A stretch of DNA of 64,000 nucleotides from Serpula lacrymans var. lacrymans S7.9. Its lineage: Eukaryota; Basidiomycota; Agaricomycetes; Boletales; Serpulaceae. Made by a program: the position numbers and the translations under genes. The number at the start of each line of letters is the position of its first letter. The stretch's first letter is position 1. Under the pieces are notes generated by a model that was given only the letters and a program-made list of their open reading frames with translations, did not search any database and was not told the origin of the DNA. This document shows, one piece after another, positions 13,201-24,403 of the stretch. The DNA is taken from NCBI RefSeq assembly GCF_000218685.1, contig NW_006763309.1, positions 442,060 through 506,059 of the forward strand, in the 5' to 3' direction.

Positions 13201-14096
13201 AGCGATAAGCTCTGACACCAGAGCTATCGTCTTCCTGAGCTCGTCAATTCTTTCACCTGCCTCTGTACTTTGTCCCATAGAGCAGGCTGCACTTGCCGAA
13301 TGCGCAGTGTGAGCTATGCTAATATACATATATGATATTCAGCAAAATATATGAAACGATGAGAATAGAAATTTTACTTCTTTAACATATCCCCTACAAC
13401 CATGAGGTGGGAGTCGCCTGGTAGGTCCGGAGACTCTTCTTTTCTTCCCAGGAGGCCATTACTCATGTCCGGAGGAGGAAAAATGAAGCTGTTATCGTGA
13501 CTGGAAGTTGGAGGTCCGCTACGTAAAGGGGAGAACCCTATCTCAGAGTTCGAGCTCGCCACATTGCTGGGTGACACCGACGATTCCAGTTGGGCATGTG
13601 GAGTCATACCCATGACCGACGCCATGGAGGAGCCTCCAGGCATAGAGTACGCTGACGCCACTCCGTGGATGACAGAAGACGGGTTACTGGATGTTGACGT
13701 AGTACTTGGGGACGAGTTTATAGTCAAATGACTGTCGTAGCGGGGCAAGCCAAAAGACATATTCTGCGGGGGGAAGTCAGGAAGAAAGCCTGGAGCAGGA
13801 GCGCGAGCGGAATTGGTCGCGTTTGACGTATCCATGGCAGATATAGTGGTGGGGGAAGTAGATGAGTCTGACAATGAAACATGCAAGGAAGAAGGATTTG
13901 TATTTGCAGAATCCACTTTGAGCGGGAAGAGTGAATGTATGTTGTGTACAATGTGTGCGGCAGAATTCTGTGATAGTGATTCATCGGGGTGGGAAGCAAG
14001 TGATGTAAAGTTAGTTGAGAAGTCACCGGGCTGTTGCTGATGAAGGGATGTGTCCATAGACGTATTTACGTCCTGTCTCTCCATTGAAGAGATCAT
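10213..14096 (-). CDS. Large Ser/Pro-rich conserved fungal protein, function unknown
   Basis: A protein of roughly 1,100 aa. The first 250 residues and much of 350-650 are Ser/Thr/Pro/Asn-rich and low complexity (FPPQNMSFGLPR, SRSSSFTNGSTNPF), as in transcriptional regulators. A short Glu/Arg helix (ERIDELRKTIALVSEL) lies between. The conserved core runs from YRTEVDRIFFDFLNKIC through RPFKFRIQAFTNAFLEEL, GYPEEKIPMKKIRNYLW, NEDGKKAKSKGNHIWN, PPGVAYVGLRWSW and LPSWLSWEDDVL to a beta-rich stretch. The tail is Ala/Gln-rich (VLATAAQRVAQEAQSQVV), probably coiled. I recall similar sequences only as basidiomycete hypothetical proteins and know of no tested role. Nuclear regulation is an inference from composition alone. 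The stop TAA is at 10213-10215 and the ATG at 14094-14096. Confidence 0.85.
11548..11606 (-). other. Probable GC-AG intron in the unknown Ser/Pro-rich gene
   Basis: On the minus strand the exon ends PMKK (AAG) and the next begins IRNYLW (ATC CGT), both in a conserved block. The 59 nt between start GCAAAT and end ATCCAG, with an ACTAATCC branch-like site. The nearest GT donor would put the next exon in the wrong frame. Confidence 0.7.
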
Positions 14097-15575
14097 TCGA
14101 TCGCGGTGGTTGCCTAGAAAGAGGCGGCTGCGTAACCGCGCAGAGAATCAATACCACAAGGTGTTCTGGCCCAAAGGAGAGAACTGGGAAGCGCACCGAG
14201 ATGGTGACTCGAATCAGAAGAAATCGAACCGGAGATACGAGGATAAGAAAGGGCTGGCGCTGACGATATATCGCAAGACACGAGGAGAAATGGAGGCAGG
14301 AAAGCCAGCAGGTTTGCTAGCACAAAGATTGCAATATTTCTCCCGAAATGTAACAGCACCCGAGTTTATTGAGAGAAAAGGACTGTCTTAGCGAGACTTG
14401 CTGATGAGCACACCAGGCGTAGGTGGGCTCCAGAGCTTGGGCTTGCTGGTACCTTTTGGTTACCCTGAGCCTGCAGCTTTCGTTTTCCGAAGAGATATCC
14501 TGCAACGATAAAGAAAAAATAAAACAGGATGAAAGGAGGAGCTGCACAAGAACATGCAAGATGCCTGCAGGCGTCACACTATTCTGTCACATGTATATTT
14601 GACGTCCTCTGGTCCCAAATATCCACAAATATTCAGAATATTTTGCGTAAATTGAATAATATCCAATCTGGGATCTCCGTCGCGACTTTTGTCCTCACGC
14701 CGACCGTCGGCAGCCTTTCCAACTCAGCCCGATCTTATCGAAAACCCTAAAGCTGTTTTCTGCCGAATTCCCAGCTCTTTGTCCGTTTCCTCATCGCGGC
14801 AGCTATCAGCTGATAGGCACAATGGATAAGCATTCTGCACAAGAATTATGTCCTCTTTCTATATCTTCAGCGGATCATGTACACGGACGCTTGTCGGTCT
14901 CACTCTTGCCAATCCACAAACGCTAAACAGCCATTAGTCCGGATCCCAATTCGTCCCAATGGCTGTATAGTATCTGATGTTTATAAAAGCGGATTAGTGC
15001 TCATCAATTACGACGTTCTCGTACCCGGTAGTTTCAGGTTTGTCCTTGGTTTCTGTTGACGGTCCAATGCGGTCTTGATTCAAGAACCCTGCACAAGGTA
15101 AGTTCTTATCACGTTTGACCTTGTAAGGCTGTACTGTTTCCTCATACTAGCACCGCGCCTCATATGTCAAAGATCCTTGATGGGTCGGTATTGTTTCCAT
15201 TTCCTGACTGGTTTAGGTATCGACGGAAATGAAATTCGAGTCAAAAACCAACCTGTGACATGTATCCTATATATTTCACATCCAACGCATGTATACCTTC
15301 AGTCTCAACATGAGTTATAGTTACGGCATAAACGTCATATCATCTGACAAGACATAATTGCTCATCATCGCGTATAAAAGTTCACAACAGCGTATATAGG
15401 TCCTCGATGTACACTTAATAGTCATACTCCAGAACCGAAGTATCCCCAAGAGCGTACACCAACTGCACCTGCCTTCAGGGCTAGCCAATAGCACAATTGA
15501 CAAAAGTTATAGGGCATTTTGACAAGCGATTACATGACACCAGTAGAATTCTGATCAAAAGGCTCAGGTGTGCTC
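14097..15575. other. Gene-poor stretch upstream of the unknown Ser/Pro-rich gene
   Basis: The longest gene-free interval in the window (about 1.5 kb). It lies between the start codon of the unknown gene and the stop codon of LUC7, both on the minus strand, so it probably holds a long promoter and 5' leader. Several short reading frames exist on both strands, but none looks like a known protein or joins to one. A 14-bp palindrome (14803-14816) is not remarkable by chance. No tRNA or tandem repeat was found. Confidence 0.5.
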
Positions 15576-16853
15576 TCAGTACCTCCTTCGACCAGGTGAC
15601 CGCGAACGCTCGCGATCTCTTCGTCGATCACTAGAAAGACATGAGTACGAACACCCGTAAGTGGTGACAACGGTAAAAGAACCACGGGAACTTACTCGTA
15701 TCGCGAGGTCGAATGCCGTTCGTATCCTCTGTCACGTTCACGATATTCGTCACGAGAGGATCGGTAGTCGCTTCCTCTTTCGCTGCCTGCACGAGCAGGT
15801 GCACCAGGAGCAGATCCGGGTGTCAATGAAGGAGCCGATGGCGGAGGTGCCATTTTACGTTTTTCACGATCCTCTCGGAACTTCGACAACATGTTCCGCA
15901 ACTCGTGATAACCCAAGTGCATCTGAAGTAAAGTGGTCAACAGGGATACACAGCCCCATTTGGCTCGGTAAGTCACTCACTTTGCCTCCGAAGTGATCTG
16001 CAAGACGGCGATCGGAATCCAGAACTGAGAGGTATGCACCACATACATCACAGACACGCAGTTTCTGATGGCCAGACGCTCCAGAAGTGTCTGTGAGCTG
16101 TTGGAGCTCTCGCTAAATAATTCAAATGGGAAGAGGTAAACACAGGGTCAAGATCAAATAAACCACTAGACAAACAGACCTCTTTCTCAGACTTCTCGCT
16201 TTTAAGTGCTTCAATAGCAGCTAATTCCCTCAGAGACTCGTCCACCTTTCCTTGCTCTCCTGTGACCTAACATGAGCGTCCGATGATTGCAGTGGGGTAT
16301 AAACTCACCTAGAACTTCGATCTTTTCTGTGCCTCCTTGAATAGCGAGCTCAATTTCAGCAATTTCTCTCATCAAATTTGTCGTCTTCGCATTTTCTTCC
16401 GGGGTCTTCTCCAACCTTCTGTGTGCCGCCCTTATTCTCCTGTCACATTCATCCACAAATGCGAATATGTTTGACTCGTATTCCATCTGAAACCTGTTAA
16501 AAACCGGATCACTAGGATTCGCTTCTTTGGCGGCCAGAAATTCCGTTTTCAGTCTCTCTGTATGAGACTTGGGACAGGCGCCGAGATCCATTTTCTGTCG
16601 ACAATAAGTCAGCAAGACAAAGCAGGAAAAAAAAGTATCGGTATATGCACTGTATTTGTGAACAAAGCATGTGGACATGTTCCACAAAGGAAGTTTCTGC
16701 ACACTTTCTCATCTGACCAAACCAGGTTGGCGTTCGCAACTCCCATGGCTTCCGGTCCCATCATTTGCTATTAAATATGATGAGAAAAGTTCAGTGCATC
16801 AATGTGAAACACACCTCCAAGAGCTTTCTCTGCATTTCAGCAAGACGACCCAT
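15576..16853 (-). CDS. LUC7: U1 snRNP-associated protein LUC7
   Basis: LUC7 binds U1 snRNA and helps choose weak 5' splice sites. The protein begins MGRLAEMQRKLLEQMMGPEAM. The first zinc finger follows (VCRNFLCGTCPHALFTNTK...GACPKSH), then a long coiled coil (FVDECDRRIRAAHRRLEK), the second zinc finger (LRVCDVCGAYL...HFGGKMHLGYHELR) and an Arg/Ser/Asp-rich tail ending RERSRSPGRRRY. The short first exon is joined to the second by an intron ending TTTAATAG. A final GTAAGT...TTTCTAG intron moves the stop from an early TAA to the TGA at 15576-15578 and keeps the RS tail, which is why I prefer it. Given the several GC-AG introns in this window, its role in splice-site choice is of interest, but any link is speculative. 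Confidence 0.93.
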
Positions 16854-17337
16854 GTTTACTGAAGTCTTGGTAATCAGTCAGTGGCAAGGTGGTGTATATG
16901 TCGTCGGTCGAGTTCAAAGAACCGAAGGGGTTATTTGCATCCCTTTGGCAAAACCTTCTAAATTAAATAAGTACAAATAGCACCTCATCTTGCCAATGAA
17001 GTTTTGCCTTTTTGGGAAAACCAGAGTGGCGCAAAGCATAAAAGCATATCCATATATGAAACTCTGATTTTTTCCCCAGCTATTCAGTTCATTAGGATCT
17101 GACACTATTTTTTTTTGATACAGTGTACTGTGCATATGATAAACATCGAGTTCAAAAAACTGTGGAAATATTGCTATGTATGGTGATGAGACATGATCAA
17201 TTTTGACGCTGCGGTATTCATTGGGAATAATTCATAAAGGTGCCGAGGGAGTATGCAAACACAAGCCGAAGAGATGAGCTTCGGAGCGTAGGATTCGAAC
17301 GATGGAATGATTTTGAGTGGCTTGCGAGGGTATATGT
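16854..17337. other. Intergenic region, no gene seen
   Basis: Holds the LUC7 promoter and the 3' flank of the J-domain gene. There is an eight- or nine-base T run near 17110. No coding pattern or RNA gene is evident. Confidence 0.5.
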
Positions 17338-19277
17338 TTATGATGATACAGGTCCACCTCTTCCTCGACCGCGACCACGACCACGACCGCGGCCGCGTCC
17401 CCGATCGGAATTAAAGGAGGATTTTGAATTTGCGCCTACCGGAGCACCATTGCCAGTGGGTGGAGGAAAAGGTGGTATAGTAGATGTAGCAGGTTGATTA
17501 GGGGGTTTTGACTGGGGTCCCTGCTGGCGGGGTTCCTTTTTGTACCGCCGCTGATTATTCTGATTTTGCTTCTGCTTTGGAGGAGCATCCTTCATAGGTA
17601 AAGATGATCCGTTCTGGCGAGAACTACTCGGAGAGAGCGAGCCCAGTTTCTCGCTTTTCTGATCAGGTGCCTTTGGGGTAGGAGGTGGCGTGAACCCACC
17701 ATATGTCATTAGCAGATTCCTGATTTCTCCCAAAATGTCATCGCGTTGAGTCCCAAGTTTTTTCAGCAAAGATTGCTCCCCTTCGCTGGAGGATACCCAA
17801 GCCCAAGCATTACCAATGTCCTGCGTACTGGCCAAACCGTTGTTGAGAATCATCCAAATTACTTCCGGTTCAGCCGAATCCAGAGCAATGAAAAGCACTG
17901 GTTTAGAAGATGGAGTGGCATATATAGATGTATAGTCATCTGACTTCGGATCATAAACCTTGAAAAAGTAGTTCAGAACCGGGATACATCCATGCTGCAG
18001 TGCAATGTGGAAGGCTGTGAATCGTGACGAGTTGCGTTCTTCACAGTCAGCGCCTAGAGATGAGGACCTCGCTATTAGATGACCCGCGTTAAGTGAACAA
18101 GCACTCACTATGTGCGTCAAGCCATTCCACCATATCAGCATCCCCATTGAAGGCAGCAATGTGTAACAAAGTTTCTTGAGGATCTTTGGGATGCACGTGC
18201 ACAAACTCTTCGCATCCTGCCTTGATCTCGCCGCCAGAAGGATCGACATTATCTTCCCACACGCCTTTCTTCACTTTTTCGGTATCTTTGCTGCGAGCAG
18301 CAGTAAACACAGCCGATCTTAACATTTGAACGCGTAATTGCTGATTTCGCGCGGCATTCGCGGCGTTCTTGCGTTCTTTCTCAACTTGTACCTTTTTACT
18401 AGCAATTTTTGCTTTCTGTCGCACTTCGGCAGCTTTCCGTTCTTAATAAGAGAACTTGATGTGTGAGCGAGTTATGCAACATAATTGATAACAGCTGGAC
18501 TAACCCTGTTCGCGTTTGCGTTCCTGAGCTGCCTTGCGTTCCGCTTGTTCTATCGCTCGACGTTCTTCTGCAAGTACTTGTTGCTCTCGAGCACGAGCCA
18601 AACGTGCTCGATATTGTTCTGGAGACTCAGGGGTAAACGAACGGCGTCGCATTTGATGGGTGTTACGATAATCTGTCAGCTCATGAGTTACGTTTTGGCA
18701 CCAAAAAATAGTGTGCTTTACGAGATCGACTACTGAAGAAACGGCCTTGCAGAAACTGCGAAAACATATACCTAATTGACTTGAATTGAGCAATGTTAAG
18801 TAATGGCAAGCGGAGCATACAGATGAAAAGCAAGCTCTTCTTCTTCTTCGTGGTCGTAATCGTCTTCATCGTCGTAGTCATCATAGTCGCTGTATTCATC
18901 ATCATCAAAATCAGGATCAAACGGCGAAAACCTGCGACGAGATGAAGGTGCAGAGCGATCAAGATGTTTTACGAGAGCACTGTAAGCTTCGCTGACTCTT
19001 TGAAATTGGGCAGTGGCGTCTTCATTTCCAGGGTTTTTGTCTGGGTGAGTGCGTAGAGCAAGCTCCGCGCGCAAACATAATTTTAACGTTGGGGTACGAG
19101 TTAGTGCGTCGAACACGCGGCACACACCTGTCTGTAGGCTGATTTCACCTCTTCTAACGAAGAATCCTACGATAGAGGGATGAATGTGACTAGTTCTACT
19201 TTGAAAAATATCAGAAAACATACCTGCTCGAGGCCGAGGATAGCATATGCCTCGATGACGGTGGAGGGCCTCACCAT
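17338..19277 (-). CDS. J-domain protein with ankyrin repeats and an RG-rich tail
   Basis: A co-chaperone-like protein of unusual make-up. An N-terminal J domain (STVIEAYAILGLEQ, EVKSAYRQ, LALRTHPDKNPGNE with the HPD triad) should stimulate an Hsp70. An acidic Asp/Glu/Tyr stretch follows (DDDEYSDYDDYDDEDD). A long charged coiled coil comes next (RARLARAREQQVLAEERR...), then two ankyrin-like repeats (QETLLHIAAFNGDADMVEWL and RFTAFHIALQHGCIPVLNYF). The C-terminus is Pro/Lys/Gln-rich and ends in GRGRGRGRGRGRGG, typical of RNA binding. Splicing around 18700-18830 is uncertain. It is divergent from BCS1. It lacks the VLRF1 domain of Vms1/ANKZF1, so it is not that protein; the true name and client are unknown to me. 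Confidence 0.88.
17362..17402. repeat. Degenerate CGACCG/CGACCA hexamer repeat encoding the RG tail
   Basis: A short GC-rich run of six-base units, which on the minus strand encodes alternating Arg-Gly at the C-terminus of the J-domain/ankyrin protein. Such tracts can change length between strains. Confidence 0.7.
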
Positions 19278-19546
19278 GGTGGTACCTTCGCAGGAAAGGG
19301 GGATCCAGCAAAAGCAAACAAGACGCGACTAAAACGCGTTCCTAGTATATATAATAGGCGCCCGGCCCGTGAAAGGAAGACTCATTGCCAAATTTAAAGC
19401 CACCTTTCTTTTATTTCTCTTTGTGACCGAGGCTATATTCTTTGGAGCCACGTCTTATTCAAACACCTGAATTGGCACAATATTCAGACGAAGAACAATC
19501 GCGATACTTTCGCGTCTCTTCTTTCTTTCTTCAACATTCGAGTATT

Positions 19547-21239
19547 ATGAGTACCCCACCAACAGGACCGTCAACCAGTGCGGCTCTTGACGGACAACTG
19601 GTCAATACAACCCTACTTCCACCTAATATCGAGAATGCGGGAGCAAATTCGCCGTTAAATGCATTGTTTGGTGACAAGTACGTTGGGATGCATTAAAGTC
19701 TTTATTGGATCTCATGCTCAAGGAGCAGCCCGTACTTTCAAGCCGGTTTAGGACTAATGGTGAGCTACGCCACTATCATATACCAAAGCAGTGACACAAC
19801 GTTCGCATAGGGCTTCGGTGTTGGTCTTACCGTTCTTCGTCAAGGCTCTATATTAGGCTTGACAGCACTCCGCAGACGGATGCTCGTCTCTCTGGAAATC
19901 AATAACAAGGATCGGTCGTATGCCTGGTTCCTTGCTTGGATGGCTCATCAAGCATCTGCATCTTCTAAGGGTCTCAAAACCACGCCTTGGGTGAGGAGCC
20001 ATCAACTAAGTGTTGAAACGGCTTTCGAGCAACGTAGTAACGGCAGCTCTTCCGTTCTCTTTAACCTTGTTGCAGGACCTGGTACACACTGGTTCAAATA
20101 TCGTGGAGCCTGGATGCAGGTATGTCCTGATTATTATGGTAACAACGTGTATCGCAACTGAACACGATTGATGCCTTTCAGATGAAAAGAGAACGTGAAA
20201 CACGCTCAACACAGTTAATGTCTGGAGTTCCTTGGGAGACGGTCACTCTTACTACACTCTCGCGAGATCGAAATCTATTCCCAGGGCTTCTGTCAGAAGC
20301 AAGGGACCTGGCAATGCAAGGCCAGGAGGGAAAACTCGTGATCCACTCTGCTTGGGGAATCGAATGGCGACCTTTTGGCCAACCTAGACGAAAGAGGCCA
20401 CTATCTAGCGTGGTTCTAGCTGAAGAAGTGAGCCAGAAAATCAAGCAGGATGTACAAGCATTTTTGAAGAGACGGCAATGGTATGCTGATAGAGGTCCGT
20501 GGTCACTAATCCAATTGTAGGATTGATCGGAACATCTTTAAAGGAATCCCCTATCGACGTGGTTACCTTCTCCATGGGCCCCCTGGATCTGGCAAAACGT
20601 CTTTTATTCAAGCACTTGCTGGCTCGCTATCTTACGATATTTGTCTACTCAACCTATCAGAAAGGGGCTTGACTGACGACAAGTTAAATCACCTGCTTTC
20701 TAATGCACCAGAACGCAGTTTCGTCCTTATAGAAGATATTGATGCTGTTTTCAATAAACGTGTTCAAACCAGCGAGGATGGGTACGAAACCTCTTTTGTG
20801 TCTGTTACAGTGCTAATAATACTTCATAATCTTGACTAGCTACCAGTCCTCTGTTACGTTTTCGGGATTTTTGAACGCCCTCGACGGTGTTGCATCAGGA
20901 GAAGAACGTATCATCTTCATGACGACGAATCACATTGAAAAACTGGATCCTGCACTAATCAGACCTGGGCGAGTAGATCTTATTGAACTTGTTGACGATG
21001 CAACTCCGACGCAAGCAAGAACTCTTTTCGAACAATTTTACGGCGGGGACGATCACTTTTCGGATGTTACACAGGAACAGCTACGGAACATCGCTGAGAG
21101 TGTACAGCAACTAGTGGAAAAAGAGATGAAGGAAGGGAGACGCATAAGTATGGCAGCGCTACAGGGTCTTTTCATTAGAAATGGCCCTACTGATGTCGTT
21201 GCAGCATGTCAGCAGCTTTTAGTTTCAAGACAGGAATAG
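19547..21239 (+). CDS. BCS1: Mitochondrial AAA ATPase BCS1
   Basis: BCS1 sits in the mitochondrial inner membrane and inserts the folded Rieske Fe-S protein into complex III. The N-terminus is short, then a membrane segment (FQAGLGLM...[12 protein letters not shown]). The BCS1-specific domain follows ([45 protein letters not shown]). The AAA module has Walker [12 protein letters not shown], Walker [12 protein letters not shown], then [17 protein letters not shown] and the sensor/arginine region [21 protein letters not shown]. The first intron must end at ...GCAG before CCCGTACTTTC to give FGDNPYFQAG. The ATG at 19547 is the first in frame. Its stop lies only 42 bp from the stop of convergent BUD23. 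Confidence 0.94.
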
Positions 21240-21281
21240 GATTTATGATGGCATGGGGTTAACTGACGGATACCAAATACA

Positions 21282-22405
21282 TTAAAATGTTGCTTTCCGC
21301 TTGCGTCCAGTAAATTTCGAATCTCTTGGGACGCCCTCTTTGCCACGTTGACGATATAGCTAACCATGATCAAATAAGAGCCGGTCCCAATTAACCCCAA
21401 GCAAACAACACGCACCTCTTTCTTCTTTAAAATCCATTCCTTGTCCATTACTTTCTTTCGCTTGCCACTTCTATCTCTAGCGCGTTCCCTCTGCCGTCTT
21501 CGCTCAAAGCGCACGCTATCATCATCCATAGCTTCTTCATTCAATCCTGCAGGCACCTGCTGTTGTCCTCCACCTCCCCCTACAAACAAACATAGGTACA
21601 CTTTTCTCGCCTTCTTTGAGTTTGGATAATCTACAACAATGCCTCCACCAAACCCAGCTTTCTGGGCCGTGGATGTAATAAGCTGGATTTGATCGTCTGA
21701 CGTGGGGTAAAATTGAAAGACGGCACGCGATGGATTTCGTAAAGCGGAATGCAAGGTAGTAAAAAAACGATGTAGCCGATGGGGTGGTGCGGACGTATGA
21801 TGTGAAGTTTCTGCATTCAAGAGCCATTGTAGCACTGATATACTGTAGACACAGCATAAACAACCCGAGGAAAGGGTATGACTAAAAGTAGCCGCACCTG
21901 ATTGCACCATCAAAGCTACCTGGTCTAAATCCTAAACCTTGCCCAATATCCTGTAAAAATAAATCACCTTCTACCTCCCTTTCCAAAGCAACCTCTGATA
22001 CCTCTGCGTTGAATTCTTGTGATCCTTAAAAGTAGGAGTGGGCGTACCTAGCATGCTAGGAGCAATATCAACACCTGCCCACACATATCCTTCTTCGTCT
22101 AATATTTCTCCAGAAAGTCCTGAACCACAGCCGATATCCAGCAAGAAAGCTGACTGATCTGGAGGCATGTTGAGCAATTCTAATGCGCGGTAGGTCAGAT
22201 CGGCCTGTATCTGTTGATTGCGAGTGCTGAGCGATCGTTTGAGCCGGAAACGATATACGGATCATACTACAGCTTACTTTTTGGTGTATTTCACGGCTTC
22301 TGAATCGCCATAGTACTGGAATGACAACATGGTTAATACATTAACCACTTCGAAAGTGATTCATCATACAATCTCTGGAGGCGCCTGAAGTTCAGGACGA
22401 GACAT
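21282..22405 (-). CDS. BUD23: 18S rRNA (guanine-N7) methyltransferase BUD23
   Basis: SAM-dependent enzyme that methylates a guanine in 18S rRNA during 40S subunit maturation, working with Trm112. It starts [14 protein letters not shown]. The SAM-binding motif is [15 protein letters not shown], then the acidic loop GVDIAPSML, and the family element GAISVSVLQWL. The C-terminal basic tail ([40 protein letters not shown]) is the signature of BUD23/WBSCR22. The last intron starts GTGCGT after KKKE and ends TGGTTAG. A Gly-rich loop ([10 protein letters not shown]) between the catalytic domain and tail looks like a lineage-specific insertion. It is divergent from BET3. Confidence 0.93.
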
Positions 22406-22560
22406 AATATTTTTTGGTGGTAAAATATATGATGCAGGAGCTTTAGATGGATTTGCTAAAGAAAAGACTGGATAACATGAGGATTAAGTGTGACGGCTTT
22501 ACGCGTGACATGTACACGTGATATCTAATTCATTTCTAGCCTTGGACAGCGACGACGATA
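22406..22560. promoter_or_regulatory. Short divergent promoter, BUD23/BET3
   Basis: Only 155 bp separates the two start codons, so the genes probably share promoter elements. A CACGTG box is at 22515-22520. No other clear element was identified. Confidence 0.45.
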
Positions 22561-23349
22561 ATGGCGACGACTAGCAAGCAATACAAGGCCATCGGTGAAG
22601 ATTTATGGAAAGGTCGCACAGAGAAAATTGTAAGTGGCTTGATCGGTTAATGCAACATCTCTCAGTGACAAGTTCCTGACCTCTCAGAACAGAATGCAGA
22701 GCTTTTCGCTCTAACCTATGGTGCATTAGTCGTACAGCTTATCCAGGACTATGAAGATTACGCCGAGGTTAATAAGCAGCTTGAGAAAATGGGATATAAT
22801 ATTGGCACCAGATTAATCGAAGATTTCCTCGCAAAAAGCTCACTCGGACGGTGTTCAGACTTTCGAGAAGTAGGCGAAGTGGTGGCAAAGGTACGTACAG
22901 ATCAAAAACCAGTGAGTATTATTGCTGCTATTGACCTAGTTTGAGAGTAGGTTGGATTCAAATCATTTTTGAACGTTACCCCATCTGTTACACATGCCGC
23001 TCCCCCACCTGCTGTACCTAATCGACCAAACAGTGCCTCGCAGCAGTCCTCGTCATCTTTTACACTAACCCTTGACGAGAATCCTTTGGCTGAATTCGTG
23101 GAACTTCCGGAAGAAGCTCTCGAAGGAGGTTTGTGGTTTAGTAATGTGTTATGTGGGGTGCTCCGGGGTGCATTAGAAATGGTAAGAATATTTTCGTTTT
23201 GCTTGGTTGTGATATTGAGTCAGGGGCAGGTACAAATGCAAGTTCAGGTGGAGTTTGTATCCGACGTACTTCGTGGCGATGAAAGTACAGAAATACGGGT
23301 GAAGCTGTTGAAATATATGGAGGAGGAAGTCCCGGTTGGTGATGACTAG
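22561..23349 (+). CDS. BET3: TRAPP complex subunit BET3
   Basis: Core subunit of TRAPP, the guanine-exchange and tethering complex for Ypt1/Rab1 at the early Golgi. The sequence runs [59 protein letters not shown] and [12 protein letters not shown], whose Cys is the site acylated in known BET3 proteins. It continues with [15 protein letters not shown] and ends [12 protein letters not shown]...[13 protein letters not shown] Pro/Ser/Asn-rich insertion of about 30 residues ([18 protein letters not shown]) separates the middle and the C-terminal strands and is absent from yeast and human BET3. Introns follow codons near 22630, 22890 and 23180. Confidence 0.94.
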
Positions 23350-23677
23350 GTACAACGATGAGAAGTATATCCACGGACGACGACAAAATGGTACGTTTAA
23401 TCAATTTTCATCCTCTTTGACAACTTTGAGGTTACTGCATTGCTAGATATGCGTGTTGTGTTAGGGTCATTCACCAGTTTCCTCGGTGATCCCCGTTACC
23501 CTCAGTTGATAGAGGAATTTACTTGTTCGGCATGACATGACAGGAATGGAAAAGCAACACGCGAAGTATTCTTAGTGAACTATGAGGCGACTTATTCTAT
23601 GTCATACGTCAGATATGTTAAACCAGGGAGATGAATTAAAATGTATAACTCGTATATATATGCGAACAACGTATATG
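23350..23677. other. Convergent 3' intergenic region, no gene seen
   Basis: Lies between the stop codons of BET3 and the mitochondrial uS13 gene and should contain both 3' UTRs. Nothing else is recognisable. Confidence 0.5.
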
Positions 23678-24234
23678 TTAACCCCAACGGTCGACCCTGT
23701 TGAGCTTTCTTGCCGTCTTGGCATTCGTTTGTGTGTTCTGACCTCTCACCGGCAAACCCATGGCGTGTCTCTTCCCAACATAGCTTCCAATCATCCGCTG
23801 ATGTGCAATATTCTCCTTAACCTGTCTCTTCAACTCTGACTCGATCTTCAAACTCCTTAGCGGATCGCCTTTCCCGCTACCTGTAGCGTTTGTACCAGCA
23901 GCAATTTTGAGCTGCTGAAGGGGAGTAGACGGTGTCAGAGGTTTAAATCTGGGATCTGCCAGACGAAGACGGGGCAGTGGTGCAGATGTTGATGGCGAGG
24001 ACAGGAAAGAGGCTAGCTCTGTGATTTGGTGCGGGGTAAGGCTGCGAACTTTGCACTTGTCGTGGATTTGGAGACGTGCACATAAACGGTGGGCAGTTTT
24101 ATGCCCCACACCATAAAACGAAGTCAGTGCATGCTGTAAAAACGATGTAAATTAGTAGGATATATAGTTGTCAAAGCCTGACGTACCCTGGCCAGCTGAG
24201 TATCCAGTAACTGCACCCCGAGAACGTGCACCAT
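23678..24234 (-). CDS. SWS2: Mitochondrial small-subunit ribosomal protein uS13m
   Basis: Homologue of bacterial S13 in the mitoribosome small subunit. It starts MVHVLGVQLLDTQLAR and continues after one intron with HALTSFYGVGHKTAHRLCAR, the S13 helix-turn element. After a Ser/Pro/Leu spacer it ends with the conserved tail ENIAHQRMIGSYVGKRHAMG and LPVRGQNTQTNAKTARKLN, which contacts 16S-like rRNA and tRNA. The insertion between the two conserved halves (about 60 residues) is longer than in bacterial S13, as is common in fungal mitochondrial versions. No long presequence is evident. The start codon lies 169 bp from the divergent XAP5 gene. Confidence 0.92.
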
Positions 24235-24403
24235 GGTGGAATAATACTACAAAGCCAAATTGGTCCTGGCTTTTACTCCGAGTAAATTTGTCTTTGTTTT
24301 TTTCACACCAACCTTGTACCAAATCCAGTGTGATACGACACCTATACTTCCCCATCAACTTCACTACTGTATTCTCTCTAACTACACCTCCTTTTTACTC
24401 ACA

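Noticed and set aside
14050..14391. A 113-codon plus-strand open frame overlapping the start of the unknown gene
   Set aside because: It runs antisense over the 5' end of a better-supported gene, has no recognisable domain and does not join to other exons.
14803..14816. 14-bp palindrome CTATCAGCTGATAG
   Set aside because: A palindrome of this size is expected several times in 64 kb by chance.
14529..15059. Small plus-strand open frames in the 1.5-kb gap
   Set aside because: Composition is random-like and nothing links them to a known protein or to each other.
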